NCBI GenBank assembly: GCA_030035585.1
Contig: CM057481.1
Coordinates: 8,767,128-8,831,127, forward strand
DNA: 64,000 bases
Source: Dugong dugon
Taxonomy: Eukaryota > Chordata > Mammalia > Sirenia > Dugongidae
Direction: 5' to 3'
In this document: positions 56,001-64,000 of the stretch, piece after piece
How positions within the stretch are numbered: the stretch's first letter is position 1
Layout: every line of letters begins with the position of its first letter
The notes under the pieces: model-generated
The model's database searches: none
Seen by the model: only the letters and a program-made list of their open reading frames with translations
Told to the model about the DNA's origin: nothing
Program-made: the position numbers and the translations under genes

Positions 56001-59000
56001 TTAACACGGGATAATGCATCATTCTGATAGCTAATGGAATGAGTGCTTGTGTATATTCTTGTGTTTTAAATTTTTCTCAGTTTTAATGTCTAACATGGTA
56101 AATATCAACTACATCTATCGATATAAACAAAAGTTCTTTGGGGTCCTCAATTCTTTTTAAGAATGTAAAATAATCCTGACATAGAAAAAATGAGAACCTC
56201 TAATCTCACCCTGCCTCGCTTTCCAGCCCCGTCTCAGCCCACTCTCCCCTCACCCTCCAGGCTCCAGCCATCCCAGCCTCCTTCCAGCACCTTGAGTTTC
56301 CCTGTGTTTTCCACCCCTGCACACGCTGCTTCTCCAAGAGGCTTATCAAGGCTTCCCACGCCCCCGTCTCCAACCACTGCACCCTCTTCATTTCCTCAGT
56401 AAAGTTATTACAACTTGTAATGATTTGTTTACTAGTTAACTGTGTGAACTGTCTTTCCGGGGACCTTCTGTCTCATTTACTCACCCCTGCGCCCATGCAG
56501 TGCCTGGCACGTCATAGACACTATATGGATACTCGTTGAGTGAATGAATGAATGAGCACATGAAGGAGCCAATGAGTAGATAAAGGACAGAATGAATGAA
56601 GCTGGTCTTCACCACCAGAGCCGGGCCGCCTAGCTTGTGGCCAAGGGCAGGCTCATTGCTGCCGAGGCCGCGTTACCTGCTGGGGCACCTTGAAGCGGAC
56701 ATAGGAGCAGAGCTGGAGCATTTCACTCATCTCCTCTGGGGTGGATGGGATCAACGGAATCTTCTCTATGGCGGCCGAGTCCTGCAGTTCTTTGAGCCGC
56801 TGTACAAACTGATTATCACTTGAGTACTGCAGGCCTGTGGGATTCAAACCAAAACAGCTTGGCAATACAGCCTGGCAATACACCTGTTGTTATTTATGTA
56901 CATTCCCATTTCTGTAGGGAACTTCTAAGATCTGCCCAGAGCTAATATATTTCAGGTTTCTTTCACCAACAGATTTTTTTTCCCCAGCACTAGATTTAAA
57001 AAAAAAATTGATACTGCATCCTTAACTCAAGCCACACTCTGGGAAACAGAGAGAAAAATCCTTACAGATGTCTTCAAGCCTCGTTACTCAAACTGCGGTC
57101 CACGGGCCACCAGCACTGGCATCGCATGGGAGCTCCCAAGACATGCAGAATCTCAGCTCCTCCCTGAGCTCTTGCATCTGCATCTTCACAAGTTGTCAGA
57201 GGCATCCTATGCCCATTAGAGTTTTATGAAGCACAAGTCAGAAGACAAGGAGCCCTGGTGACACAACAGTTAAGCGCTCGGCTGCTAACTGAAAGGATGG
57301 CAGTTCGAACCTGCCCCGTCAGTGGACCCATGGGAGAAAGACCTGGAGATCTGCTCCTGTAAAGATTACAAAAGCTCTACGGAGCAGTTCTACTCTGCCA
57401 CATGGGATCACTATGAGTTGACTCCGTGGCACACAACAATCTAGAAGACAACTTGCTTAAGCCCATTTCACATCTGTGTCTTTGGGAGACTGGATAAAAT
57501 GCATGAAGGAAAAGAAAAGAAAAAAATCCTGCAGTGATTTACTACCCCTGCCATTGGCCTGGACCCCTTCCTTGTAATCTCTTCCTTTGGGGACAAGACA
57601 CAAAGCTCGGGGAGAGTGCGAGTCCTCTCCTGAGCTGTCCCCGCGTCAGGACAGCAGCACCCCTGCCCTCTACACAGGCCCTTTTCTCAGGAGAGCAGCA
57701 GGCTGCTGCTGAGAGCGGATCTCTAAGACTGACTATTATTTCCCATCACCTTGCAGCATGACACGAGATGGTCTACGGAAGCTGATGCTACAGAGGAGTG
57801 CGAAACTATTCTCACTGCCATGACTGAGCAAATTTCTAGGCGTCAAACTTAGCCCAAAAGCTAGATTTTAGAAAGAAATGCGGTGGTGTCAATAATACTG
57901 GCTAAACTCTTCAGACAAAGATTGGACTGGACTGTGGAACATGAAATGATACTCGTGAAGAGCATGCTTCTTAGCTCAAGTAGATACATGAGACTAAATG
58001 GGCAGCTTCTGTCCGGAGATGAGATGAGAAGGCAGAGAGGGTCAGGAGCTGGTTAGTGGACACGGGAAATCAGGGGTGGAAAGGAGGAGTGTGCTGTCAT
58101 AGTATAGGGAGAGCAACTAGGGTCACATAACAATATATGTATAAATTTTTATATGAGAGACTAACTTGAATTGTAAACTTTCACTTGAACTACAAATAAT
58201 AATAATAATTATACTAGCTATGCTGCAGAAATCCACACCTTATGAATCTTTCTATCTAGCAACCCTTTGGATCTATTGTGGGGTATCGTGTATGGCTTTC
58301 ACAATGCCATGGGGAGATTCCATGATCCATCCACTTGTGGTACTTCTGTTATAGCAGTACTGGATAACTAAGACATTCGGTATGGTATGATTATTGTTCT
58401 ATAGCTACTGTTTGGTTAGAGTTATCACTAAAACACTGCATATTTCTAAGGCACTTGTCTTAGTCATTTAGTGCTGCTATAATAGATATACCACAAGTGG
58501 ATGGTTTTAACAAAGAGAAATTTATCCTCTCACAGTTCAGGAGGCTAGAAGCCCAAATTTAGGGAACCAGCTCCAGGGGAAGGCTTTGTCTCTCTCTGTC
58601 AGTTCTCGGGGAAGGTCCTTATCATCAATCTTCCCTTGGTCTAGGAGCTTCTCAGCACAGGAACCCTGGGTCCAAAGGACACACTCTGCTCCCAGCATTG
58701 CTTTCTTGGTGATATGAGGTCCCCTTGTCTCTGTGCTCACTTCTCTCTTTTATATCTCAAAAGAGATTGACTGAAGACACAACCTAATCTCTGAGTCCTG
58801 CCTCATTAACATAACTGCCTCTAATCCTGCCTCATTAACACCATAGAGGCAGGACTTACAACACATAGGAAAATCACATCAGATGACAAACTGGTGGATA
58901 ATCACACAATACTGGGAATCGTGGCCTAGCCAAGTTGACACACATTTTTGGAAGGCACAATTCAATCCATAACAGCACTCATTAAAAAGATGCTGCTGAG

Positions 59001-61945
59001 GAAACAGTCATAGCAGACACTGGCCACTTGTTTCTTTAGAGTTCCCAATCCTGCTGTGCTCAAGTCCCTCACAGGGATACTTTAGCCTGTAACTTACCAG
59101 CAGGGCACACAAGGGACAGGCTGCAGATATCCGACGGGTAGTAAGCAGCGTACACCCCAGCCACATGGCCACCCATGGAGGTGCCTACCAGATGGAAGGG
59201 TTTTTTGTTCAGCTTGAGGCACTCTACAAACTAGGAAGGGAGATGAGAGGGTGGCTTGGTTATACCGCTGTAGACAATGACAATCACGGAGCAGAAAACT
59301 GTACTTCCCATGGGGACAATCAAAAAGGGCTATTGAGGAAACGGTCTCAAACTCTACTGGATCCGTTTTAAGACGAGTATTTCTCTTTACCTGGCACAAG
59401 TTATTGAGGGGTCATTTATAAGTAAACAAGGACTCTCCTAATTCACAAGTCAGCAAACTTTTTTTAATAAAGGTCCAGAGAGTAAGTATTTTCTCTTTGT
59501 GTACCATATAATCTCTGTTGCGACTGCTCGACTCTGCTGTTGTAGCACAAAAGCAGCCAAAGACAATACATAAATGAAGGAACATGGCTTTGTTCCAAAA
59601 GGAGTTGGTTTACAAAAACAGGTGGCAGGACAAATTTGGCCCAGAGGCAATAGTTTTCTGACTACTGGCCTAATTTAAAGCCCTCCCTCCCTCCCATCCA
59701 TCCATCCATCCATCCATCCATCCATCCATCCATCCATCCATCCATCCAATCAGCCATCAAATCATCTAACCACCTAAAAAATATTTATCAGATATCTATT
59801 ATGTACCAGGAACTATGGCCGTGTGCTGAGAATACAGCAAAGAGCCAAAGAAACAGGGTTCCTGACCTCATTAGAATACACAGTTTAAGGGAGAGGCAGA
59901 TATTAAATAAATATCCTCATCTGGGAAAAACAAAAAACAAAAAAATTAATGTCAGTCTGAAACTTATAGGCTAATAAATTCTGAAATGGCTTATGAGCCT
60001 CTATGGCCTGCAATGCCTAGCTGGAGGTGCTGAAGACAGATGCTAAAATAGGACAAAATGCAGGGAGCACTCCCGCGATCCTCTCCAACCAGGCAGAGAG
60101 GCTATTGCTGTTATCACACAGCAAATAAGCAGAAAAATAGAACCCCAGGGAAGGAAATGGCCTTGACAAATTCCAAACTCCTTTTTCAAAGAGCTGAGAA
60201 AATACCCAGTTTGTATTTCTTCAGAAACAGCTACAATAGGCTTAGAGGAGGACATCTGCAATAAGCCTTGGCCGGCCACAGCTGACCAGGACTACTATCT
60301 GGTTGCTACTTTGTTTGCAATTACTTGCAAACAGAATGGGTTAGAAGCTCACCATGAAACCTTCTTGCCTGCTCTCCAGACTTGGGCATGCAATGGCGGG
60401 TAGGACTCAGTCTGGGCAGTTTTGGTCCCGCCTCCTGCTTACCTGGTGTATCCTCTTGACTTGCCCGTCTATGGACAAGTCATCCAGGGAGGAGCGGGTG
60501 GTCCCCTCGTGTCCTGGCATGTCCACGCAGACCAAGTGCAGGTTCTTCGGAAGGAACTGAGGACACACGGCCCCAGAGTCAGTATGTGGCGTGCAGAACA
60601 TGTCTGCCCTCTTTCCTAGAGGACCCAGACAGCCATCCCTGGGGATGTGTGAGCCTGGGCCACTTGGTTTTACCCCAGTAACATCTGATGTGAATGAGCA
60701 TTGCCAGAAGCCTCAGAGGGAGCACAGACTCTCCTCCTTTCTTGCACCCTGTCCACACTTACTCCAGTCAGGCAGCCACCGACTTGGAACCAGAAGGGGT
60801 TCTGTTCCCCAGAGCCCTGGCCAGCTCCACCATGCTTTCCCTAAGAACCATGTCTGATCACCCCAATTCTGGTTTCAGTGACTTTTTCTTTTTTTTGCAT
60901 TAAGGTCTAATGCCGGGGTGATTATTTTCCTAAAACAACTTCCACCTTCTTCCATTTACGTATATACCACTTTGAACCAGGAAACTGAGAAAAACCAGTT
61001 ATCAACAAACAAATATCCAGTTATATAAAGGATGTTTATCTGAGGTGGGGTCAGGAAGCAAGAGGCTCATGAACACATGCGGATGACTGTCCTCATAGTG
61101 AAATTTGGAAATAAGAACACAGGTAAGTAGAGATGTGTGAGCCCTTCCTCCTGGTGTAGACAGTTACTTGGGAGCATTTGAGTAGTTCTGCTTGAGGCGG
61201 GGGCCTGGGGTACTGCCCTCCCAAGACCTTTCCCAGCCCTGGCCTCACGAACCAGTTACTCTCACCAAGTCAAACAAGGAGCCACACTCAAGTAAACCTG
61301 GACAAAAAGTGAGTGATTTGGGAAACTGTCCCAGAAAGCTGCTAGATCAAGGCCATTTCTCTACATATCTTAAAAAAAAAAAAAAAAGTGAAAAAGAAGA
61401 AGCAAAAGTAGAAGAAAGAGGGAAAAAGAAAAGGAAGGAGAAGGAGGGGAAGGAAGAGGAGGAACTTGGAGTATAAAGGAACAAATTATTTTTTTAAGCC
61501 TTATCTTGATAACCTGGGCAGCTCTGACATGAAGCAGAATGTCAGAAACTCTCTCTAAGGTGAAATAGTTTCTAAGGCACAGATTTGATGAATAATATTC
61601 AACCCAGTAAACTTCTGTCTGACAAATGAGCGTCAACAGTACATTGGGTTAGTCTGTAAGTAAGATGACTTGATCCACAGTTCAGGGTTCCCTCTGCTTT
61701 CTACCATTTCTGATGACATCAGGTCCAAGTGGAAACCCTTTACTGAGTGACAGACACCCCCTTGTGAGAAAAGAATCTAGAACCCCACCTTGACCACGCT
61801 GAGCCACATATCTTTGTGTGCAGAGAATCCATGGAGCATGAGGATGGTGGGTTTGTGCCCAGGTCTGCCACGGAAGGAATAACAGAACTGATAGTCTTCG
61901 TGGTGTACATAGCGGACCTGCATGCCCAAAGTCCTCCGCCAGTAC
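43918..61945 (-). CDS. ABHD6: ABHD6: monoacylglycerol lipase, coding span (residues 41-337, 5' end outside window)
   Basis: ABHD6 is a membrane-anchored serine hydrolase that cleaves monoacylglycerols, including the endocannabinoid 2-arachidonoylglycerol. Seven exons join in phase: 61789-61945, 60443-60556, 59098-59230, 56677-56834, 51704-51758, 51163-51263 and 43918-44094. They give 297 residues; with the 40 residues encoded upstream the total is 337, the human length. The alpha/beta-hydrolase triad is intact: Ser148 in GTSMGG, Asp278 in KQDQ and His306 in NCGHSV. The membrane anchor and start codon are in an exon to the right of 64000. No frameshift, stop or poor splice site was seen. The large last intron (44095-51162) is full of nested transposons. 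Confidence 0.96.
44095..45579. other. ABHD6 last intron, GC-rich unique part
   Basis: Many overlapping small frames lie on both strands at 44146-45180. None carries a domain or is conserved in a way that I can see, and GC content explains them. No repeat was recognised. Confidence 0.4.
45580..45725 (-). mobile_element. MIR
   Basis: A reverse MIR: TATCTCATTTGAGTCCCACA, GACTGCCCAAGGTCACGAGG and GGGCTGGAAACCCAGACTTC. Confidence 0.7.
46030..46072. repeat. (CA)n microsatellite
   Basis: Two CA runs are broken by GCGTGCAAA. Small frames here reading HTHT are artefacts. Confidence 0.9.
46505..46740 (+). mobile_element. Old L1 3' fragment (host of nested insertions)
   Basis: It has GATCCAGTGATTCCATGTCT and ATACTGGAATACTATGCAGC. 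It resumes at 48884 after the nested SINE and L1. The SINE target duplication ATGCAGCTCT is at 46731-46740 and 48884-48893. Confidence 0.6.
46742..46760 (+). mobile_element. AfroSINE head, left of nested L1
   Basis: These 19 bases, TGGAGTCCCTGGGTGGTGA, are the SINE head. They recur as the start of the SINE at 48683 with two substitutions, so they also act as the target duplication of the L1 between. Confidence 0.8.
46761..48682 (+). mobile_element. L1 5' UTR plus ORF1 start, lacking the 3' end
   Basis: It begins TGGGGCCAAGATGGCGGAGT, a typical L1 5' end. About 1.4 kb of GC-rich 5' UTR follows. From about 48213 ORF1 sequence reads [20 protein letters not shown] and on through a coiled coil to [24 protein letters not shown] at 48535-48537 breaks it. 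It then stops without ORF2, 3' UTR or poly(A). It is inactive. Confidence 0.8.
48683..48883 (+). mobile_element. AfroSINE (long subfamily), right of nested L1
   Basis: The head TGGAATCCCTGAGTGGTGAA, body and tail TGAGTCAGAGTCGACTCAAT are present. Outer target duplication ATGCAGCTCT as noted for 46731. Confidence 0.9.
49225..49425 (+). mobile_element. RTE LINE 3' end
   Basis: AGAGGAAGACCCTCAACAAG, GTGGCTGCAACAGTGGACTC and the tail GAGTTGGAACTGACTCAATG match the RTE at 12400-12580. Confidence 0.85.
49495..49692 (+). mobile_element. AfroSINE (long subfamily)
   Basis: The head GTGCCTCAGTGGTCAAATGG, body and tail GTCGGAATCAACTCTCCATG are present. Confidence 0.88.
49955..50460 (+). mobile_element. 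Old L1 3' fragment
   Basis: GTGGTACATCCGTATCATGA, ATGTTGTATGATCCCATTTA and AAATTACACCTCAACAAAGC are L1 3' UTR phrases. It ends A-rich. Confidence 0.55.
50461..51162. other. ABHD6 intron, no recognised element
   Basis: Unique sequence up to the exon at 51163. Nothing nameable. Confidence 0.4.
51163..51263 (-). CDS. ABHD6: ABHD6 exon, residues 246-279, with Asp278
   Basis: The acceptor is tctgaaaag and the donor gtaggt. Two bases complete Leu246, then [20 protein letters not shown] and [13 protein letters not shown] follow. The Asp of KQD is the triad acid. Residue 248 is F where human has L. Confidence 0.94.
51425..51655 (+). mobile_element. RTE LINE 3' end inside a 440-bp ABHD6 intron
   Basis: GTCCCTGGAGAAGGACATCA, AAACGAGGAAGACCCTCAAC and the tail GAGTCAGAACCGACTCAACA, then ACAACAACAACCC. 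It is more than half of the intron between two coding exons and lies antisense to ABHD6. Confidence 0.88.
51704..51758 (-). CDS. ABHD6: ABHD6 exon, residues 228-245
   Basis: This short exon encodes [18 protein letters not shown] plus one base of a Leu codon. The acceptor is atccttag and the donor gtaagt. It is separated from the next exon by a 440-bp intron that holds an RTE fragment. Confidence 0.94.
51921..52131 (+). mobile_element. AfroSINE (long subfamily) with perfect target duplication
   Basis: The head GGAGTCCCAGGGTGGTGCAA is intact, and the tail ends in a T run. ATTATACAATGT flanks it at 51909-51920 and 52132-52143. Confidence 0.95.
52870..53220. repeat. Degenerate (ATCC)n-derived repeat
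   Basis: Imperfect CATCCATC, CTATCTAC and CCACCCATC tetramers spread over 350 bp, with longer words such as CCCTGCATCA recurring. The 138-codon frame across it ([17 protein letters not shown]) is an artefact. Confidence 0.85.
53260..54075. other. ABHD6 intron, no recognised element
   Basis: Unique sequence without a nameable feature. Confidence 0.35.
54080..54455. mobile_element. Probable DNA-transposon fossil, family uncertain
   Basis: The left end GTAGTGCCTTGGGTTAG resembles the reverse of the right end (GCAGTGCCCGGATTATG). Internal phrases such as CCGACTTACGTACGG and CCGACTTAGGTAC recall pogo/Tigger-type elements. The TIR match is imperfect, so the class is a guess. Confidence 0.35.
54841..55046 (-). 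mobile_element. AfroSINE (long subfamily), first of a pair
   Basis: A reverse copy: AAACCAAACCAGCAGACCGC, AGGCCTTTCTTCCAGTGCAC and CACCACCCTGGGACTCC. Confidence 0.9.
55059..55263 (-). mobile_element. AfroSINE, second of a pair
   Basis: A reverse copy starting TTGTTGTTGTATGCCATTGA (RTE-type tail) and ending ACCATCGCACCACCAGGGCT. It is 12 bp from the other SINE. Confidence 0.92.
55560..56560 (+). mobile_element. L2 LINE 3' region (probably interrupted)
   Basis: L2-like blocks: CTTCAGTGGTTCTACTGTGC at 55782, CACACGCTGCTTCTCCAAGA at 56322 and the end TGAGTGAATGAATGAATGAG at 56538. The 55860-56200 stretch may be a decayed DNA element inserted in it. Confidence 0.5.
56677..56834 (-). CDS. ABHD6: ABHD6 exon, residues 175-227 (lid region)
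   Basis: The acceptor is tcccacag and the donor gtaacg. After completing Gly175 it encodes [20 protein letters not shown], then [10 protein letters not shown] and on to RFKVPQQ. It forms the helical cap over the active site. Confidence 0.95.
57078..57238 (+). mobile_element. MER5A
   Basis: ACTCAAACTGCGGTCCACGG, TGCAGAATCTCAGCTCCTCC and AGAGTTTTATGAAGCACAAG show the MER5A order. Confidence 0.75.
57249..57442 (+). mobile_element. AfroSINE with target duplication
   Basis: It runs from GGAGCCCTGGTGACACAACA to GACTCCGTGGCACACAACAA. AGAAGACAA flanks it at 57240-57248 and 57443-57451. Confidence 0.94.
57895..58205 (+). mobile_element. L1 3' UTR end
   Basis: ACTCTTCAGACAAAGATTGG to CTTTCACTTGAACTACAAAT matches 24500-24757 of the large L1 and adds the final 40 bp missing there. 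An (AAT)n tail follows. Confidence 0.8.
58319..58374 (+). mobile_element. LTR 3' tail fragment
   Basis: CCATCCACTTGTGGTACTTC then GTTATAGCAGTACTGGATAA is the end of the LTR family seen at 19077 and 58456. It has no matching 5' part nearby. Confidence 0.7.
58456..58974 (-). mobile_element. Solo ERVL/MaLR-type LTR with perfect 5-bp duplication
   Basis: Read on the minus strand it runs from TGTTATGGATTGAATTGTGC to GCACTAAATGACTAAGACA. GCACT lies at 58451-58455 and 58975-58979. It is about 519 bp, with TG..CA ends, a likely TATA-like ATATAAAAG and an AGGATAAA segment in the poly(A) signal position. No retroviral coding sequence is present. Confidence 0.85.
59098..59230 (-). CDS. ABHD6: ABHD6 exon, residues 131-174, with nucleophile Ser148
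   Basis: The acceptor is cttcctag and the donor gtaagt. It encodes [20 protein letters not shown] through SLVCPA plus one base of Gly175. The nucleophile elbow GTSMGG is intact. Small differences from human (H at 152, ICSLSL) are conservative. Confidence 0.95.
59681..59748. repeat. (CCAT)n microsatellite
   Basis: CCCT repeats turn into about 13 CCAT tetramers. It is clean and likely polymorphic. Confidence 0.95.
59750..60440. other. ABHD6 intron, no recognised element
   Basis: Unique sequence between exons. Nothing nameable. Confidence 0.35.
60443..60556 (-). CDS. ABHD6: ABHD6 exon, residues 93-130
   Basis: The acceptor is gtcctcag and the donor gtaagc. It has exactly 38 codons in phase 0, running [20 protein letters not shown] then [19 protein letters not shown] see no difference from the human protein as I recall it. 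Confidence 0.96.
60560..61369. other. ABHD6 intron, no recognised element
   Basis: Unique sequence. No repeat or exon recognised. Confidence 0.35.
61370..61463. repeat. Purine-rich A/GA tract
   Basis: An A run followed by AAGAAG, GAGGAAGG and similar words. The Lys/Glu-rich frame through it is an artefact. Confidence 0.85.
61789..61945 (-). CDS. ABHD6: ABHD6 exon, residues 41-92
   Basis: The acceptor is ccctcatag and the donor gtgggg. The first base completes Trp40. It encodes [20 protein letters not shown] through [10 protein letters not shown], including the LMLHGF strand-loop that forms the oxyanion-hole region of alpha/beta hydrolases. Confidence 0.96.
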
Positions 61946-61949
61946 CTAT

Positions 61950-62716
61950 GAGGGAAAAATAACGGCAAAACAAAATCAGCAAGCTCCAGGGAAGTGGCTC
62001 CAAGAGGGGCCCCAGGTCGTCTCTGTACATCTTACTCCATGGAAAGGCAAACACTTCTGCCAGCCTTGTCCCCCATGTAGGTCTCTGGAGTCACCCAGAG
62101 CTTCAACCTCAAGGAGCAGTAAACAAAACCATTCCAGAAAGCACCTTAAATGAACTATTCTACTAAATGCTCTCACTAGGAAGGGGAAAGGGGGTGTTTT
62201 CGTAAGAAGTTATCTCTCACGTAATAACCTGGTGTTAATACATATTCCCAGAGACTTGGAAAGCGACAACTTGTTTCTTGAGAACTATCTGCGTTGGTCC
62301 TCTGGCCTTATTCCTGACAACATATGGCAGCTGTTTGAAAGCTCAGCTTCTGTTGGTTACATAAGACTTGGCAGTGCTGGAGTTTGGCCCCAAATCAATT
62401 TCAATTCAAAATTACCATCTAAACAAATTGAACTATCTGCATGAAGAATCCCTCCAAGATGGAAGATAAAATTAATTCAATCAGAGATCCATTTTGTGGT
62501 GTACTTTGCACCAAAGAGGTAGCCAAGTCTTACACATGCAAAGCAAATAGTCTAAATGGACTGATTTTAACCCTTCATATAAAATAAGAGGAGGGGAGGA
62601 GATAAGGATAGACATTCATCCTTACTTGTATCTGCACACAGAAAGCATGGAAGCACATATAAGACACTATTAAGATGCGTACCTGGACGAAGGTGAGAAT
62701 AAAGTGAGAAAAGGAG
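61950..62716. other. ABHD6 intron upstream of residue-41 exon
   Basis: Unique sequence with no sign of the exon that encodes residues 1-40. Confidence 0.4.
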
Positions 62717-62926
62717 GTGGATGGGAACAGCAGTGGGAGAGAGACTTTTCACAGCATTCCTTTATATATTTTTTCAATGAATGTATTGCCTATTCAAAAC
62801 ACTAAAGATATAATAAGATTCGGTGGATGGGAGCAGCAGTGGGAGAGAGACTTTTCACAGCATTCCTTTATATATTTTTTCAATGAATGTATTGCCTATT
62901 CAAAGCACTAAAGATATAATAAGATT
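62717..62926 (+). repeat. Tandem duplication, 106-bp unit, two copies
   Basis: Copy 1 spans 62717-62822 and copy 2 62823-62926. Each starts GTGGATGGGA and ends AAGATATAATAAGATT. Two substitutions were seen (AACAGC/AGCAGC, AAAACAC/AAAGCAC). Confidence 0.95.
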
Positions 62927-63029
62927 AATTGTTCAGCTTAAAAGCTATTCTTTGACAAAGCAAGCATAATTCAAAATCATGGCATCATAATGAGTTTGTT
63001 CTTTCATTCATATACCTAATTCATTCATT

Positions 63030-63180
63030 TACTAGCTAGGTGATCTTGAACCTCATCCACAGTATGGGGAAATGTTGCAGTCTATTGAGGCAATGGCAAA
63101 GATTAAATGAGACAACCCACGTATAAAGTTTTGTACAGTGCCCAGCATGGGTACATATTTAATAAATGGCAGTTATTAGT
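63030..63180 (+). mobile_element. MIR
   Basis: TAGCTAGGTGATCTTGAACC, AAGATTAAATGAGACAACCC and TTAATAAATGGCAGTTATTA. Confidence 0.7.
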
Positions 63181-63189
63181 ATTATATAA

Positions 63190-64000
63190 AAAAGATTCTT
63201 CAAATTATCAAACAATATCATTAATATCACACACAAGTAAAATTTTGCTGAAGATCATTCAAAAGTGGTTGCAGCAGAACATCGACAGAGAACTGCCAGA
63301 AATTCAAGCTGGATTCAGAAGAGGCCGTGGGACAAGGGATATCATTGCTGATGGCAGACGGATCTTGGCTGAAAGCAGAGAATATCAGAAAGATGTTTAC
63401 CTGTGTCTTACTGACTATGCAAAGGCGTTCAGCTGTGTGGATCATGACAAATTATGGATAACACTGTGAAGAATGGGAATTCCAGAACACTTAATTGTGC
63501 TCATAAGGAACCTGTACTTAGACCAAGAGGCAGTCGTTCAAACAGAACAAGGGGACACTGCATGGTTTAAAGTCAAGAAAAGGGTGTGTTAGGATGGTAT
63601 CCTTTCACCATACTTGTCCAATCTGTATGCTGAGCAAATAATCTGAGAGGGTGGACTATATGAAGAAGAACGCAGCATCAGGATTGGAGGAAGACTCATT
63701 AACAACCTGTGATATGCCCATGACATAACCTTGCTGCTGAAAGTGAAGAGGACTTGAAGCACTTACTGATGAAGATGAAAGACCACAGCCTTCAGTATGG
63801 ATTACACCTCAACATAAAGAAAACAATAAGCAACATCACGATAAATGGAGAAAACAATGAAGTTGTAAAGGATTTCATTTTACTTGGATCTATAATCGAT
63901 GCCCATAGAAGCAGCTGTCGGGAAATCAAACGACACGTTGCATTGGGCAAATCTGCTGCAAAAGACCTATTTAAAGTGTTAAAAAGCAAAGATGTCACCT
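63190..64000 (+). mobile_element. RTE (BovB-like) LINE, RT domain, runs off window
   Basis: The frame at 63107-63469 includes ISLISHTSKILLKIIQKWLQ, AGFRRGRGTRDIIADGRRIL and DYAKAFSCVDHDKLWITL, which are RT palm motifs; KAF-CVD is the first catalytic motif. Stops and frameshifts follow. It is the same family as 10757-12585, 5' truncated and inactive. Confidence 0.88.

Noticed and set aside
1..64000. tRNA genes suggested by many tRNA-like A and B boxes
   Set aside because: All examples seen belong to AfroSINE or MIR heads with SINE bodies attached. None folds as an isolated tRNA.

Overview
The window is nuclear DNA from a placental mammal, almost certainly an afrotherian and most likely an elephant. 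About twenty copies of the tRNA-derived AfroSINE family are present. Several RTE (BovB-like) LINE fragments carry the same 3' tail as those SINEs, which is characteristic of Afrotheria. L1, MIR, L2, MER5 and ERVL LTR fossils fill much of the rest. Naming the species would need an alignment.

Three loci and four proteins can be supported, all on the minus strand, so the window reads in reverse relative to the genes. Their order and orientation match human 3p14.3: ABHD6, then RPP14 with HTD2, then PXK. ABHD6 occupies about 42.9-64.0 kb. Seven coding exons encode residues 41-337 of the monoacylglycerol lipase, and the exon with the start codon lies beyond the right edge. RPP14 occupies about 30-38 kb and has five coding exons for the RNase P/MRP subunit p14, behind a CpG-island promoter with a palindromic CRE. 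Its terminal exon also holds an intact second cistron, HTD2, the mitochondrial type 2 hydroxyacyl-thioester dehydratase. PXK contributes its first coding exon (34 residues) and CpG-island promoter at about 17.4-18.4 kb. Everything to its left is PXK intron 1.

Every exon junction was read by hand. All have AG/GT splice sites and compatible phases, and no frame is broken. Summed lengths are 297 residues for the visible part of ABHD6 (40 missing residues make the human length of 337), 127 for RPP14 (human 124 plus three from a relocated start) and 168 for HTD2.

Layout: 1-17.9 kb is PXK intron 1, rich in SINE, L2, MIR, MER5, RTE and a solo LTR. 17.4-18.4 kb is the PXK promoter and first exon, with a minisatellite in the leader. 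18.4-30.6 kb is intergenic and holds a 3.5 kb L1 that splits a SINE, then a 1.8 kb stretch nearly free of recognisable repeats with CpG-retaining dyads. 30.6-37.9 kb is RPP14/HTD2. 38-43 kb is intergenic with a 13-unit minisatellite. 43-64 kb is ABHD6 with nested L1, SINE and RTE insertions.

I found no CRISPR array, microbial operon or clearly new gene system. The most unusual items are the dual-cistron RPP14/HTD2 exon, the relocated RPP14 start codon, the chimeric L1-LTR element, an L1 with a 5' end but no 3' end, and the minisatellite in the PXK leader. Human comparisons rest on recall of those proteins, not on a search.
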